This document shows, piece after piece, positions 16,089 through 25,284 of a stretch of DNA of 64,000 bases. The position numbers and the translations under genes were made by a program. How positions within the stretch are numbered: the stretch's first letter is position 1; the number at the start of each line of letters is the position of its first letter. The stretch spans positions 1 to 64,000 of the forward strand of contig DASZBR010000002.1 of NCBI GenBank assembly GCA_035943935.1, in the 5' to 3' direction. The DNA comes from DASZBR01 sp035943935. GTDB taxonomy: Bacteria; Pseudomonadota; Gammaproteobacteria; DASZBR01. Below the pieces are notes generated by a model, which was given only the letters and a program-made list of their open reading frames with translations, ran no database searches and was not told where the DNA came from.

Positions 16089-19000
16089 ATGGATTCATTC
16101 AAAACAGAGTTCAAAACAGAGTTCGTGCAGCAGCCTACCGCGACTGAGATTTCAGCTAAACTCGAACTTTATTTTAATCGGCTTAAGCTTGCTGAGAACC
16201 ATCCGAACCGTGTCAACCTTGGAAGATTATTACCTAAATTATTCGCGCAGAAAAATGCGCTTTCGTTTTCAATAGTAGCGGATCAGATTGTCTCCGCGAT
16301 TCGATCATTTAAACCCGCCGAAGTTCAGTTGCTTAGGGAAATTTTAAGTGTTCTTGGCAACGCAAATATTCCTGCCGAATTTTTCAAAGTAAATGTATTC
16401 AGAATATTAAATACACATATAGATGATGAAAAGGTTCTTGGCAGTTTTTCTGAAAGATTATTGCCAGAAAAAGATGCAAAAGAACTGTATGAAAAAACGA
16501 AAGAAAATATAGGATTCGTGTGTGATGGCAATGAAAAATTGTACGGAGCGCTAGAAGAAGCTTACGCCGTTTGTGTGAAAGAATCTTTGATCGACGCGAT
16601 TGAAAAATATTGTGTAGGAAATAAAGAGACGCTTGATCGAAGTTTGTGGTCCGCATTAAAAGGATTAGAGGTTAAATTACGCGAGAGCGGAGCGGGAACG
16701 GAAGTGTATTGTAATATGCTTGCTTTAGTGAGTGATATTGAACAATCGATTGAAAAGAATACTGCCGCTAACAAGACGTCTAAGAAACAAATGCCTGTCG
16801 CTGGACATCCTGGGAAAATTACAAAGTTTGCTAAAGAATGTTTGGGTGTGATTTGTCGTGCTGATAAGCATGAGAAATTCAAAGCCGATGTTTTTAAAGC
16901 ATTGCAAGCGTATAAAAAAGATGCGCATCGTTCAGTGCAGGATGAGGTGGAAACGGTACAAAGTCTTTTATGGTTCACCTACGATTCATTTACTAAAGAA
17001 GGGAATACTCTAAAATTAATAGGTAAGCTTAATAGAACATTAAGCTCGCAAAACTCACTTGGATTTGACCAACGTTTATTTATCAAAATACAGGAACTTG
17101 CAGAATTAACTAAGGAGAAGGAAGCGGAAAAAGTGTTGCCTCCAGCTCCAGCACCACAACCGTCAGTTGTAGTACTGCAAGAAGTAGCAGCGTCAGCAGT
17201 AGCAGAGCCCGCAGCAGTTGCGCCAGTAGTAGAACTATCACCCAGTCCTTCTTCTGAAGTATTAGCACCTAGTGATAGTCTCGGTGATACGGGCAGTAGT
17301 GGTACTACTTCTCCTCCAACAAATCAGTTTGTTTTAGATGATGATGGTGATGAAGATTCTTCCGAACATCCTGAAGATGCTGATATGCAAGAATCAGAAG
17401 GAGAAGAAGCTGAAGAAAAAAGATCTCCTGTCCTCGAAAGATTGATTGGAGTTTTAGATAATTTAATAAGATTGATACAAGAAAGAATTGAAGTATTAAC
17501 CCGCGAAAGTGAATTACAATCGGGAAATAAGATTGAAAGTGAGCTGGAAGCCGAAACTCTCTATGCAGACTTAGATGATGTTTTAGGGCTTCGTGATGAT
17601 GACCGTTTGCTTTGTATGGAAGATGATGAGTTAGAAAAAGTGGAAAGAAAAATTGAGGATAAAACTCGTGAATATGTGAAAGACTTAGAAACAAAGCGAG
17701 AGTCATCTTCTTCGGAAAAAGATGGTTCGAGCAGTACAGAAGAAGTTTCGTCTGTTAACACTTCTCCTACGGTATCGTCTAAACCCTCGAGTACGAGTGG
17801 CGATGATTCCGTACTTCCAGTTATTGATCCTCAAGTTGTTACTTCTCCAAGTCCTCGTCGTTATTCACCTACGATATTTGTTGCAGTAGATTCTTTTCAA
17901 GAAGAAACCCAACAAAAACAAGAAGTTAAGCTGCGTCTCGAAAAAATATTAAACCAAGAGCTTGTTTGGGTGGAAAGTCAAATTCAAGAAAATCAAGCGG
18001 AATTCTTGAGAGTAAAAGAAGAAAAAGATGAGTTATTAATGAATCCTGTCAAAGAACTCCGTGTTGATCCTTTTCTCCTCAAGGTGCGTTTATTAAAGTT
18101 ACTAAATGAAAAGGGATTTGCTGAATTAGCGGAGTACGTGGAAAGTGGCGCTGATGCTACTTTAGATAACGTGCTTGCTCGTGCGAATAATTTGGGAGAA
18201 CAGGGAAAAGAATTGAAACCCGCTATTCGTAAATATTTTAGAATGCTAGAAAAACTTAAGGCGAAGTCTGAAGAAAAAAGCAAAAAACTGGAAGCACTCA
18301 AAAAAGTGGGTGGCTTATTAAATGTTCAAAAAGAAAATATTCAGTTAACGCTTAATAAGGTTGAAGGCAAAGAGATGAGTCTTGATGCTTTGCTTGTTCT
18401 CGAAAAAGAAAAAGCACCGCTTGCACTCGAAAAAGAAAAAGCAGCTAATGCAAAATTAGCGGAAGCCCAAGCGTTATTGAGCCAAACGCTGAGTGCAATT
18501 GACCTAAAGATTCAAGAAAAATTAGCTGAAGCCAAAAAAGTGAGAGAAGAGCAGCAACAGTTAGATATTCAATTCTCTCAAAAGAAGACATCGCGTTTTA
18601 CGAAGATTCGAGAAAAGTTGCAGGAAGAGCGCCGCCTTATCTTTATGCACAAGCATTTTCCGAAAAAAGCGGGTAGTGCAAATGATTATTCCCCAGCATT
18701 GATTGCAGTTGAAACTGATCTCGAAAAAACGCGAGAAGAAAAAATAAAAGATCTTGTTACCACGGGTTGGTTCACACGATTTTTATTTAATATTAGTTCC
18801 CGATACAAAAAGGATTTACGTACGCAGATTGGAAAACAACTCGATGATGCAAAGACTGTAAATGACTTAGAGGCATACTTGTCCAAGAAAGACTCTAGTT
18901 TTGATCATGCGCCTCGAGAAGCCAGGCGCTTTGTTGATTCGTTTTGGCCGCAAATCCCACTCTTCGAGGTTTTTCTTTCGTCTCACTTTCAGGAAAAGAA

Positions 19001-19178
19001 AAAGTATGACCAGAAAGCAAATGAAAGCGATCGCAAATTGCAAGAAATTCAAGGTGAATTGCATCAGCTTGAATATGAGCGTTCTAGGGCTCCGGCTAAA
19101 ATTTCATTGATGTATTCTCAGCTAGTTGAAGTTAGTTCTGAGCAAGTCGAGCGTACTACAGCTTCACCTCGAAAATAA
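16089..19178 (+). CDS. Paralogous helical family member F, large coiled-coil protein
   Basis: This 1029-residue protein is the largest of the cluster. The N-terminal helical module (about 1-150, with PAEFFKVNVFRILN) is followed by a helical part. A P/A/V/S-rich linker (about 345-410) leads into a strongly acidic stretch (416-446, DDDGDEDSSEHPEDAD). A second S/T-rich linker is near 534-575. Long coiled coils span about 610-860. A divergent C-terminal module is near 885-975 (TTGWFTRFLFN, FVDSFWPQIPLF). The tail ends TTASPRK, close to the SASPK of member A. The size, linkers and coiled coils are typical of Legionellales effectors; no enzymatic motif is visible. Confidence 0.8.
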   Translation: MDSFKTEFKTEFVQQPTATEISAKLELYFNRLKLAENHPNRVNLGRLLPKLFAQKNALSFSIVADQIVSAIRSFKPAEVQLLREILSVLGNANIPAEFFKVNVFRILNTHIDDEKVLGSFSERLLPEKDAKELYEKTKENIGFVCDGNEKLYGALEEAYAVCVKESLIDAIEKYCVGNKETLDRSLWSALKGLEVKLRESGAGTEVYCNMLALVSDIEQSIEKNTAANKTSKKQMPVAGHPGKITKFAKECLGVICRADKHEKFKADVFKALQAYKKDAHRSVQDEVETVQSLLWFTYDSFTKEGNTLKLIGKLNRTLSSQNSLGFDQRLFIKIQELAELTKEKEAEKVLPPAPAPQPSVVVLQEVAASAVAEPAAVAPVVELSPSPSSEVLAPSDSLGDTGSSGTTSPPTNQFVLDDDGDEDSSEHPEDADMQESEGEEAEEKRSPVLERLIGVLDNLIRLIQERIEVLTRESELQSGNKIESELEAETLYADLDDVLGLRDDDRLLCMEDDELEKVERKIEDKTREYVKDLETKRESSSSEKDGSSSTEEVSSVNTSPTVSSKPSSTSGDDSVLPVIDPQVVTSPSPRRYSPTIFVAVDSFQEETQQKQEVKLRLEKILNQELVWVESQIQENQAEFLRVKEEKDELLMNPVKELRVDPFLLKVRLLKLLNEKGFAELAEYVESGADATLDNVLARANNLGEQGKELKPAIRKYFRMLEKLKAKSEEKSKKLEALKKVGGLLNVQKENIQLTLNKVEGKEMSLDALLVLEKEKAPLALEKEKAANAKLAEAQALLSQTLSAIDLKIQEKLAEAKKVREEQQQLDIQFSQKKTSRFTKIREKLQEERRLIFMHKHFPKKAGSANDYSPALIAVETDLEKTREEKIKDLVTTGWFTRFLFNISSRYKKDLRTQIGKQLDDAKTVNDLEAYLSKKDSSFDHAPREARRFVDSFWPQIPLFEVFLSSHFQEKKKYDQKANESDRKLQEIQGELHQLEYERSRAPAKISLMYSQLVEVSSEQVERTTASPRK

Positions 19179-19194
19179 CATTTCCCCATGGGCT

Positions 19195-19219
19195 GACCCG
19201 AAGGATGTCTATTTGGGTC
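19195..19219 (+). other. Hairpin between members F and E
   Basis: GACCCGAA and TTTGGGTC form an 8-bp stem (one G-T pair) with a 9-nt loop. It may act as a terminator for the large upstream gene, although the T-run comes only about 12 nt later. Confidence 0.4.
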
Positions 19220-19251
19220 TTCCCTAGTGTAGTTTTTGGAGGGGGGTATGC

Positions 19252-19269
19252 TACCATTACTCCTTATAC
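19252..19269 (+). promoter_or_regulatory. Possible promoter of member E without PmrA box
   Basis: TACCAT (19252-19257) and TATAC (19265-19269) repeat the -10 plus YATAC layout of the four boxed promoters. No CTTAA half-sites are upstream; a G-rich run occupies that place. Confidence 0.35.
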
Positions 19270-19297
19270 AAACGAGATCTGAGTAAGGGAGAGACTT

Positions 19298-20758
19298 ATG
19301 CAAGACCAAGCTGCTTTATTAAAACAAACCATCGATGCGCTTGTTGAACCGCTTGAAGCTTATCGTGAAGCCCATATTTTTTTAGAAGCAACGCGCGAAA
19401 GTTTTAACGAACTACTTCGTAAATTGCAATCCGCAACAACATTGTCTCCCGCGCAGGCTTGTGTCCAGTTTGTTGCTTGGCTCAAAGAAAATAATCTCGT
19501 GCTTACATCAGCAGAATACAAACTCGAAAAAGAAATGCTTGCAAATTTGAAGAAATGTAATCCGGATGAATATTTTAAAGCACGTGTGGGTTTATTGTTG
19601 GAAGAATATAAAAAGAAGTCTGCTTTTAATGCGGATATTATGGAAGTGATCCAGCGTCTTTTGTTGAGTGGTTTGTCTGCGGAAATAACAAGGCAAAAAA
19701 TTCAAAGAAGTCTGAACAGTGATTGGGTAATGCACCATGGCGAGGGAGTGCCGTTGGGCGATAAAGAAAATGAATTAATTATGGAGATGGGCAGTATACA
19801 TAGTGAGGCTTTTCCTGCACCAGTTAAAAAATCAAGTAGTAGTCCTGTTGTGTCTCTGGAAGTTCTTCCCTCTCCTAATACTTCTAAAAAAGTTGAAGTC
19901 AGTGGCAGAGCATCTCCTGTTTATAGCGCTGGTCAGCAAACTAGTGTTGAGTTTGGTCGTGCGAGTGAGTCTGTTCAATTTAAGGATTACAAGACTTTAA
20001 GACAAGAGTTAATTTCAGCTCCACGCATCGATTTACGAAGACAGCCCGTCGAAGATCCTGCCGACGCAAAAAAACGTGAACAAGAGCAATTGGATAAATT
20101 ATCAAAACAGCATCAAGCTATTTCTGCAGCAAGAAAAGCATTTATTAATCGAACTGAAGCTGCGCTTCAATTACTTCTTCGAGGGTTATCAGCTGTTGGT
20201 GTTGCTGAAAAGAAAACAGACCTTTCAGGTTTAAGAAAAATATCTGAAACATATTATTCACCTAGCGTAGATGAAAAGAAAAAGAAAGCAATAGTAGATG
20301 ATGTCGCAGAAACATTTTTAGATAAACTCGCTGCTTTTGTACCAAATTTCCTTTTAAGAAAAAAATACCTGGATGAATTAGATGCTCGTAAAAAAGTCGT
20401 TGAAAAATCCTTTGCGGTTATTGCCCAAGTCGCAGCACTTCAACAAGCAGTCATATGGAATTCTAAAGATGCTACACAGGTCAACTGGAAGGTCTTCGAA
20501 ACCAGTGAATTGAAAAGTATTAATCCAGACGTGGGTCATCTAACGAATAAAGCTGAATTCGATGCCCATGTTGCAATAATAACTAAATCAGAAACAGCAC
20601 TACGCAAAGTCGGAGAGGAGCTGGAATGGCTGAAATCTCAAAGAACAAAAGTTGACCCCCCTGTTAGCGTGAACATTAGCGCTGGTGTGGAGAGCGATTA
20701 CCTCTTGGATCATGTAGAGACGTATGACTCAACTGCAGCACGAGCTAACAAGTTTTAG
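19298..20758 (+). CDS. Paralogous helical family member E, candidate effector
   Basis: This 486-residue protein has the clearest copy of the N-terminal module (1-140: FNELLRKLQS, PAQACVQFVAWLKE, PDEYFKARVGLLLEEY). An S/V-rich linker follows (170-230, with SSSPVVSLEVLPSP). A helical part and a divergent C-terminal module are near 330-400 (FLDKLAAFVPNFLLRKKY). A strong AAGGGAGAG lies upstream of ATG. No signal peptide or membrane segment is visible. Function is unknown. Its leader resembles the family promoters, but the PmrA-like box is absent. Confidence 0.78.
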   Translation: MQDQAALLKQTIDALVEPLEAYREAHIFLEATRESFNELLRKLQSATTLSPAQACVQFVAWLKENNLVLTSAEYKLEKEMLANLKKCNPDEYFKARVGLLLEEYKKKSAFNADIMEVIQRLLLSGLSAEITRQKIQRSLNSDWVMHHGEGVPLGDKENELIMEMGSIHSEAFPAPVKKSSSSPVVSLEVLPSPNTSKKVEVSGRASPVYSAGQQTSVEFGRASESVQFKDYKTLRQELISAPRIDLRRQPVEDPADAKKREQEQLDKLSKQHQAISAARKAFINRTEAALQLLLRGLSAVGVAEKKTDLSGLRKISETYYSPSVDEKKKKAIVDDVAETFLDKLAAFVPNFLLRKKYLDELDARKKVVEKSFAVIAQVAALQQAVIWNSKDATQVNWKVFETSELKSINPDVGHLTNKAEFDAHVAIITKSETALRKVGEELEWLKSQRTKVDPPVSVNISAGVESDYLLDHVETYDSTAARANKF

Positions 20759-20830
20759 CAACCCACCACCACCCCCCAAAATTTGAACTATACTTATATA
20801 TAAGCATTAATAAGATGTGGGGTGTGCCGT

Positions 20831-21178
20831 ATGCCAACCAATGATGACAAGTCTGAAGGCGACGCCCGCCGTAAGCTCGAGAAGGAGATACGCGCGGCGC
20901 AGGACGAGCTTAACTCCATTCTCCCCACCTTCTCCAGACTCAAAGTCGATATCACCAATGTTGTCTTTTGGGAAGGCTATTGGGAGATGCACGGAACCTA
21001 CCGAAAAGCCGCCCTCCGTAACGCCATCAGTGAAAATATCAGCTTTTTTACCCCTCCCCGCGACCGATCGGCTATTTCTGCTGTTATCCACCGTTTTTTT
21101 GAATTGCGTGAAAAGATGAAAACGCTTCAAGAAGAGCTGGATAGACCGGTGAGAGAATCGCCTGCCAAACGCCGTTAA
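20831..21178 (+). CDS. Small hypothetical protein
   Basis: This protein of about 115 residues is hydrophilic and helical, with no recognised domain. It begins with a charged coiled-coil-like helix (DARRKLEKEIRAAQDEL) and ends with a second helix (FFELREKMKTLQEELDR). The middle contains FWEGYWEMHGTYRK. An in-frame GTG at 20822 would add three residues; ATG 20831 is preferred, though neither start has a clear ribosome site. GC content looks higher than in the neighbouring effector-like genes. It ends just before the exporter gene. Confidence 0.6.
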   Translation: MPTNDDKSEGDARRKLEKEIRAAQDELNSILPTFSRLKVDITNVVFWEGYWEMHGTYRKAALRNAISENISFFTPPRDRSAISAVIHRFFELREKMKTLQEELDRPVRESPAKRR

Positions 21179-21199
21179 ATCCTAGGGTAATAAATAGCG

Positions 21200-21205
21200 T
21201 ATAAT
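21200..21205 (+). promoter_or_regulatory. -10 element very close to the MFS start
   Basis: A consensus TATAAT ends only 9 nt before the ATG at 21215, and no ribosome site lies between. A transcript from it would be leaderless or nearly so. No good -35 is visible. Confidence 0.4.
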
Positions 21206-21214
21206 CCTGGGCTT

Positions 21215-22588
21215 ATGTCTCAGACCGATACCATAAAACGCATCATACCGCCAATCGTCTCGCTCGCGCTCTTTATGGAGGCGGTCGATACGACGATTAT
21301 CAATACCGCCATTCCTTCCATGTCACGCAGCTTACATGTCAGTGTGATTGATTTAAAAATAGCCCTTATTAGTTATTTATTAAGCTTAGCTATTTTTATT
21401 CCTATTAGCGGTTGGTTAGCGGATCGATATGGAACCAAAAAAGTTTTTATGGGCGCCATTGCCGTTTTTACCTTAAGTTCACTCGCGTGCGGATTTGCAA
21501 CATCGTTATATGGATTAGTGTTCGCGCGATTTATTCAAGGCATGGGTGGTGCACTCATGATTCCCGTCGGGCGATTAATTATCGTACGTTTATTTAATCG
21601 TGATGAATTAATTACAGCGATGAATCGCGTCATTATTCCGGCTTTAATTGGTCCCGCGTTAGGACCCTTATTGGGCGGTGTAATTTCTGAAGCATTTTCA
21701 TGGCGATGGATTTTCTGGGTGAATATTCCGTTTGGGATCGTGAATATTATCTTGGCGTATTATTGGGTCGAAAATTTCAAAAACGAAAAACTTCCACCGT
21801 TTGATTGGATGGGGTTTATGTTGTTTGGTTTTGGTTTGGCGGGATTAGTCTTCGGATTTTCTTCGCTCAGTGAAAGCGGATTTTCTCCTGACTTAATTAT
21901 TATGATTTTTTCAGTGGCGATTATTTTACTATCAGGTTATGCCTATTATTCAACGCATGTTGAATTCCCTGTGTTGCGCGTGAAATTATTTTTAGCACGT
22001 ACGTTTCGTGTAGCGGTATTGGGAAATCTCTTCACGCGATTTGGTTTTGGTGGCGTAGGATTTTTGTTGCCCTTATTTTTACAACTCCCGCTGGGGTTTT
22101 CGCCCGAGTCTGCAGGACTGATGGTTGCGCTTACCGCTATCGGTGCTCTTGTGATTAAATTTTATACAAAATGGTTTATCGGCAAATTAGGATTTAAAAA
22201 AATATTACTGATTAATACGGCTTTATTAGGCGTGACGTTATGGTTATTTATGCTAGTGGGTCATGGCACACCTCTCGTGATGATTGCATTTTTTAGTTTT
22301 ACAGTAGGCATATTTGCTGCGATGCAATTCAGCGCGATGAATCCATTGGCGTATGCCAAAATTGTGCCTGAAGATTTAGGGGCGGCGACCAGTATCATGA
22401 GTGTGATGCAACAAGTGGCCATGAGTTTTGGTGTGGGCACCACAGCGCTCATTTTAAGATTATCTCCGACACTGAATTTATCTGATTTTCATCGAACGTT
22501 TTTTATATTGGGATGTATGACCATTCTTTCGTCAGCTCTATTTTTAATGCTGAAGAAAGATGATGGCAGGAGTTTGATTCATGAATAA
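21215..22588 (+). CDS. DHA2-type MFS multidrug exporter
   Basis: This 457-residue inner-membrane protein has many hydrophobic helices, consistent with a 14-helix drug:H+ antiporter of the EmrB/QacA group. The signature GWLADRYGTKKVF lies between helices 2 and 3. Motif C is recognisable as IIPALIGPALGPLLGGVI. DTTIINTAIPSM in helix 1 is the DHA2 signature. No EmrA-like membrane-fusion partner is nearby. It overlaps the next gene by 8 nt, so the two probably form one operon. The substrate cannot be predicted. Confidence 0.88.
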   Translation: MSQTDTIKRIIPPIVSLALFMEAVDTTIINTAIPSMSRSLHVSVIDLKIALISYLLSLAIFIPISGWLADRYGTKKVFMGAIAVFTLSSLACGFATSLYGLVFARFIQGMGGALMIPVGRLIIVRLFNRDELITAMNRVIIPALIGPALGPLLGGVISEAFSWRWIFWVNIPFGIVNIILAYYWVENFKNEKLPPFDWMGFMLFGFGLAGLVFGFSSLSESGFSPDLIIMIFSVAIILLSGYAYYSTHVEFPVLRVKLFLARTFRVAVLGNLFTRFGFGGVGFLLPLFLQLPLGFSPESAGLMVALTAIGALVIKFYTKWFIGKLGFKKILLINTALLGVTLWLFMLVGHGTPLVMIAFFSFTVGIFAAMQFSAMNPLAYAKIVPEDLGAATSIMSVMQQVAMSFGVGTTALILRLSPTLNLSDFHRTFFILGCMTILSSALFLMLKKDDGRSLIHE

Positions 22589-24743
22589 AAATCCTTTCGA
22601 GGCTTTCTCAAAATTAACACGACAAGAGCGTTTCGAACGTCTTGTTGCTATGGGGGCGTTGAGTCAAGAAGATGTTTTATTTTTAGAGTCTTCAGTGCAT
22701 CAAGATTTTCATGATCTGGCTGAAAATTTTGTGGAAAATTCACTGGGCTGTTTTCCGTTACCTTTAGGAGTAGCTGCACATTTTCGTATAGACAATAAAG
22801 ATTATGCTATTCCGATGGCCGTTGAAGAAACGTCTGTTATAGCGGCCGTCAGTAATACCGCAAAATGGATTCGCCAAGACGGTGAAATTCAAACCCATAT
22901 TATTGGCAAGGATATTATTGGGCAGATTCAGATAGCGTGTCCCAAGAATATTAAATCTAGCATTAAGCTTATTTTAGATAATAAAGCTGATTTAATTAAT
23001 TTGGCTAATATAAATATAGTTCCCAATTTGGTTGCTCGTGGCGGTGGCGTATCGGATATCCAGTGTCGTGAAGTTGAGGATATGCTGATTATTCATGTCT
23101 TATTAAATCCCTGTGATGCGATGGGAGCTAATCTTATTAATCAAGTCTGCGAATATTTAAAAAAGCCTATAGAAGATTTGACCCATGAAAAAATTAATAT
23201 CTGCATTTTGTCTAATCTAGTCGATACTAAATTAACGCAAGTAAAAATTATTATTCGACATGTGGATGCGGAATTGGGTATGGGAATAGAATCAGCCTCG
23301 AAATTTGCGGAAGCGGATCCCTATCGCGCCGCAACACATAACAAAGGCGTATTAAACGGCATGGATCCGGTCGCTATCGCAACGGGTAACGATTGGCGAG
23401 CGCTAGAAGCGGGTGTTCATGCGTATGCGGCACGCACAGGAAAATATGCGGCTGTTACACAATGGCGATATAACAGTGAAAATAAAATATTAACGGGTAT
23501 TTTTGAGGCGCCAGTGATTGTGGGTATTGTGGGAGGCGTGACGCGACTTCACTCAACCGCAAAATTATGTCTTAGAATGTTAGGTGTTGAAAGCTCAGAT
23601 GAATTATCGCGTGTTATTGCTGCTGTCGGATTAGTCCAAAATTTAGGTGCTTTAAAAGCATTAAGTACGCATGGCATTGTCGAAGGCCATATGAAATTGC
23701 ATATTCGAAATTTATTATTAGCCGCAGGGGCAAAAGAAAAAGAACAAAAGTATTTAATTTCTGACTGTGAAATATTTGTTAAAAAAAACAGGAAAATTAC
23801 AGAAAGCGATGTGAAAAATATTTTAAATCAATTTAGATATAACGGGGAGTCATCAATGATTGCATCAGATTTTCATGTTAAAGCACATGCGAAATGGATT
23901 TTAACGGGAGAGCATGCCGTATTGCGTGGACACTCAGCATTAGTATTCCCCATTCCTAATAAATATATAGAATTATTTTATTGGGATAAGCCTGAGCCTC
24001 TCGAAGTCGACTTTAATACGCCACAAGGCGAAACTCTATTAGTACTTTTTTGGGGAGTATTTGAGGAAGGTCTGAAGTTATTAAATAAAAAACATACAGA
24101 TATTCAGGGCAGATTATTTTTTAGAAATAATATTCCGATGGGTGCGGGCATGGGATTTTCTGCAGCATTCTGCGTGAGCTTAACAAAATTATTTCAATAT
24201 AAGGGTTGGTTAACCGCAGAAGACAGTTTTGAATTTGCGCGCAAATTAGAAGATCATTTTCACGGTAAGAGCAGTGGTGTAGATATTGCGGGATCACTTT
24301 ACGACGGTGGTATGAAATTTACGATGCAAGAGGGTGCAACACCCATCTCTTTAAATTGGCGTCCGCAATTATATTTATCACACTCAGGAAAAGTCAGTGT
24401 GACCTCTAAATGTATAAATCTCGTCAAAGAAATTTGGGAGTCTAATAAAACATTGGCTGAGCAGATTGATTTAAATATGGCGGACAGTTCAAGAATAGCT
24501 GAGAAGGCTTTAAATAATTCAGAGGCTGAGGGTTTGCCATTATTAAGATCAGCTATTTTAAAAGCTAATCAATCATTTGAGCAGTGGGGTTTATTAGAGG
24601 GTGAAGTAAATTCACATATTCAACAATTAACCGATGCGGGGGCATTAGCGTGTAAACCGACGGGTGCCGGTGATGGCGGATATGTATTGAGTTTGTGGGA
24701 TAAGATGCCTGAGTTGCCGTTTGAAATGATTGCGGTATTTTGA
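22581..24743 (+). CDS. Fused class II HMG-CoA reductase and mevalonate kinase
   Basis: This 720-residue protein holds two enzymes of the mevalonate route. Residues 1 to about 425 are class II HMG-CoA reductase. They contain ENSLGCFPLPLGVA, catalytic Glu in VEETS (82-83), DAMGAN (179-184), catalytic Lys in THNKG (255), Asp in GNDWR (271) and His in MKLHIRN (374). Residues from about 430 are a GHMP-type mevalonate kinase. Its markers are KWILTGEHAVLRGHSA (439-453), the ATP loop PMGAGMGFSAA and the C-terminal TGAGDGGYVLS. Together they would turn HMG-CoA into phosphomevalonate. No stop or frameshift separates the parts. AGGAG precedes the ATG. idi follows after 10 nt. Confidence 0.92.
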   Translation: MNKNPFEAFSKLTRQERFERLVAMGALSQEDVLFLESSVHQDFHDLAENFVENSLGCFPLPLGVAAHFRIDNKDYAIPMAVEETSVIAAVSNTAKWIRQDGEIQTHIIGKDIIGQIQIACPKNIKSSIKLILDNKADLINLANINIVPNLVARGGGVSDIQCREVEDMLIIHVLLNPCDAMGANLINQVCEYLKKPIEDLTHEKINICILSNLVDTKLTQVKIIIRHVDAELGMGIESASKFAEADPYRAATHNKGVLNGMDPVAIATGNDWRALEAGVHAYAARTGKYAAVTQWRYNSENKILTGIFEAPVIVGIVGGVTRLHSTAKLCLRMLGVESSDELSRVIAAVGLVQNLGALKALSTHGIVEGHMKLHIRNLLLAAGAKEKEQKYLISDCEIFVKKNRKITESDVKNILNQFRYNGESSMIASDFHVKAHAKWILTGEHAVLRGHSALVFPIPNKYIELFYWDKPEPLEVDFNTPQGETLLVLFWGVFEEGLKLLNKKHTDIQGRLFFRNNIPMGAGMGFSAAFCVSLTKLFQYKGWLTAEDSFEFARKLEDHFHGKSSGVDIAGSLYDGGMKFTMQEGATPISLNWRPQLYLSHSGKVSVTSKCINLVKEIWESNKTLAEQIDLNMADSSRIAEKALNNSEAEGLPLLRSAILKANQSFEQWGLLEGEVNSHIQQLTDAGALACKPTGAGDGGYVLSLWDKMPELPFEMIAVF

Positions 24744-24753
24744 GGGATAAACA

Positions 24754-25284
24754 ATGTCAGAAATTATGTTGGTCAATGAAAACGATGAGCCGATTGGTGT
24801 TGCGGATAAATTAGAAGTGCACCAAAAGGGTTTATTGCACAGAGCTTTTTCGGTATTTGTTTATCGAAAGGGATTAGAGGGGCTGGAAATATTATTACAA
24901 AAAAGACACTCATCGAAATATCACAGCGGCGGATTGTGGACGAATACGTGTTGCAGTCATCCCTTATTTGATGAAACGATTAAAGAAGCGGCTGAAAAGA
25001 GACTAAAAGAAGAAATGGGTATTACGTCTGATTTGACTGAAATTGGTGTGTTTCATTATAAAGCCGAAGTCGGGAATAATTTAATTGAGAATGAAATTGA
25101 TCATGTATTTGTCGGCGAATTATTGTTTTCAAAAATAAAGTTTCATCCAGAAGAAGTTGAGGCTATAACCTGGATGAGCGTCAAACAATTGGGTGAAGAA
25201 TTAAAAAACAATCCGAAAAATTATACGGCGTGGTTGGAGAAGGCGTTTAAGATTTTTCGGGAAGTGGTCCTGCGTGAGGGGTGA
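24754..25284 (+). CDS. idi: Isopentenyl-diphosphate delta-isomerase, type I
   Basis: This 176-residue Nudix-fold enzyme interconverts IPP and DMAPP. It has the metal/Nudix region around KRHSSKYHSGGLWTNTCCSHP, containing the catalytic Cys, and the Nudix-like EAAEKRLKEEMGI. The catalytic Glu is in ENEIDHVFVGE. The length is normal for type I Idi. It follows the HMGR-kinase fusion in one operon, which supports a mevalonate origin of IPP. Phosphomevalonate kinase, the decarboxylase and HMG-CoA synthase are not in this window. Its 3' end overlaps fmt by 38 nt in convergent orientation. Confidence 0.95.
   Translation: MSEIMLVNENDEPIGVADKLEVHQKGLLHRAFSVFVYRKGLEGLEILLQKRHSSKYHSGGLWTNTCCSHPLFDETIKEAAEKRLKEEMGITSDLTEIGVFHYKAEVGNNLIENEIDHVFVGELLFSKIKFHPEEVEAITWMSVKQLGEELKNNPKNYTAWLEKAFKIFREVVLREG

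Noticed and set aside
17305..17761. Minus-strand frames inside the large coiled-coil gene
   Set aside because: They are His/Ser-rich reflections of the acidic and serine-rich linker codons of the plus-strand gene.
20807..21130. Frames of about 100 codons overlapping the small hypothetical gene on both strands
   Set aside because: The 20831-21178 frame has the most protein-like composition, with paired charged helices. The others are antisense or alternative-frame shadows. Certainty is moderate because this region is GC-richer.
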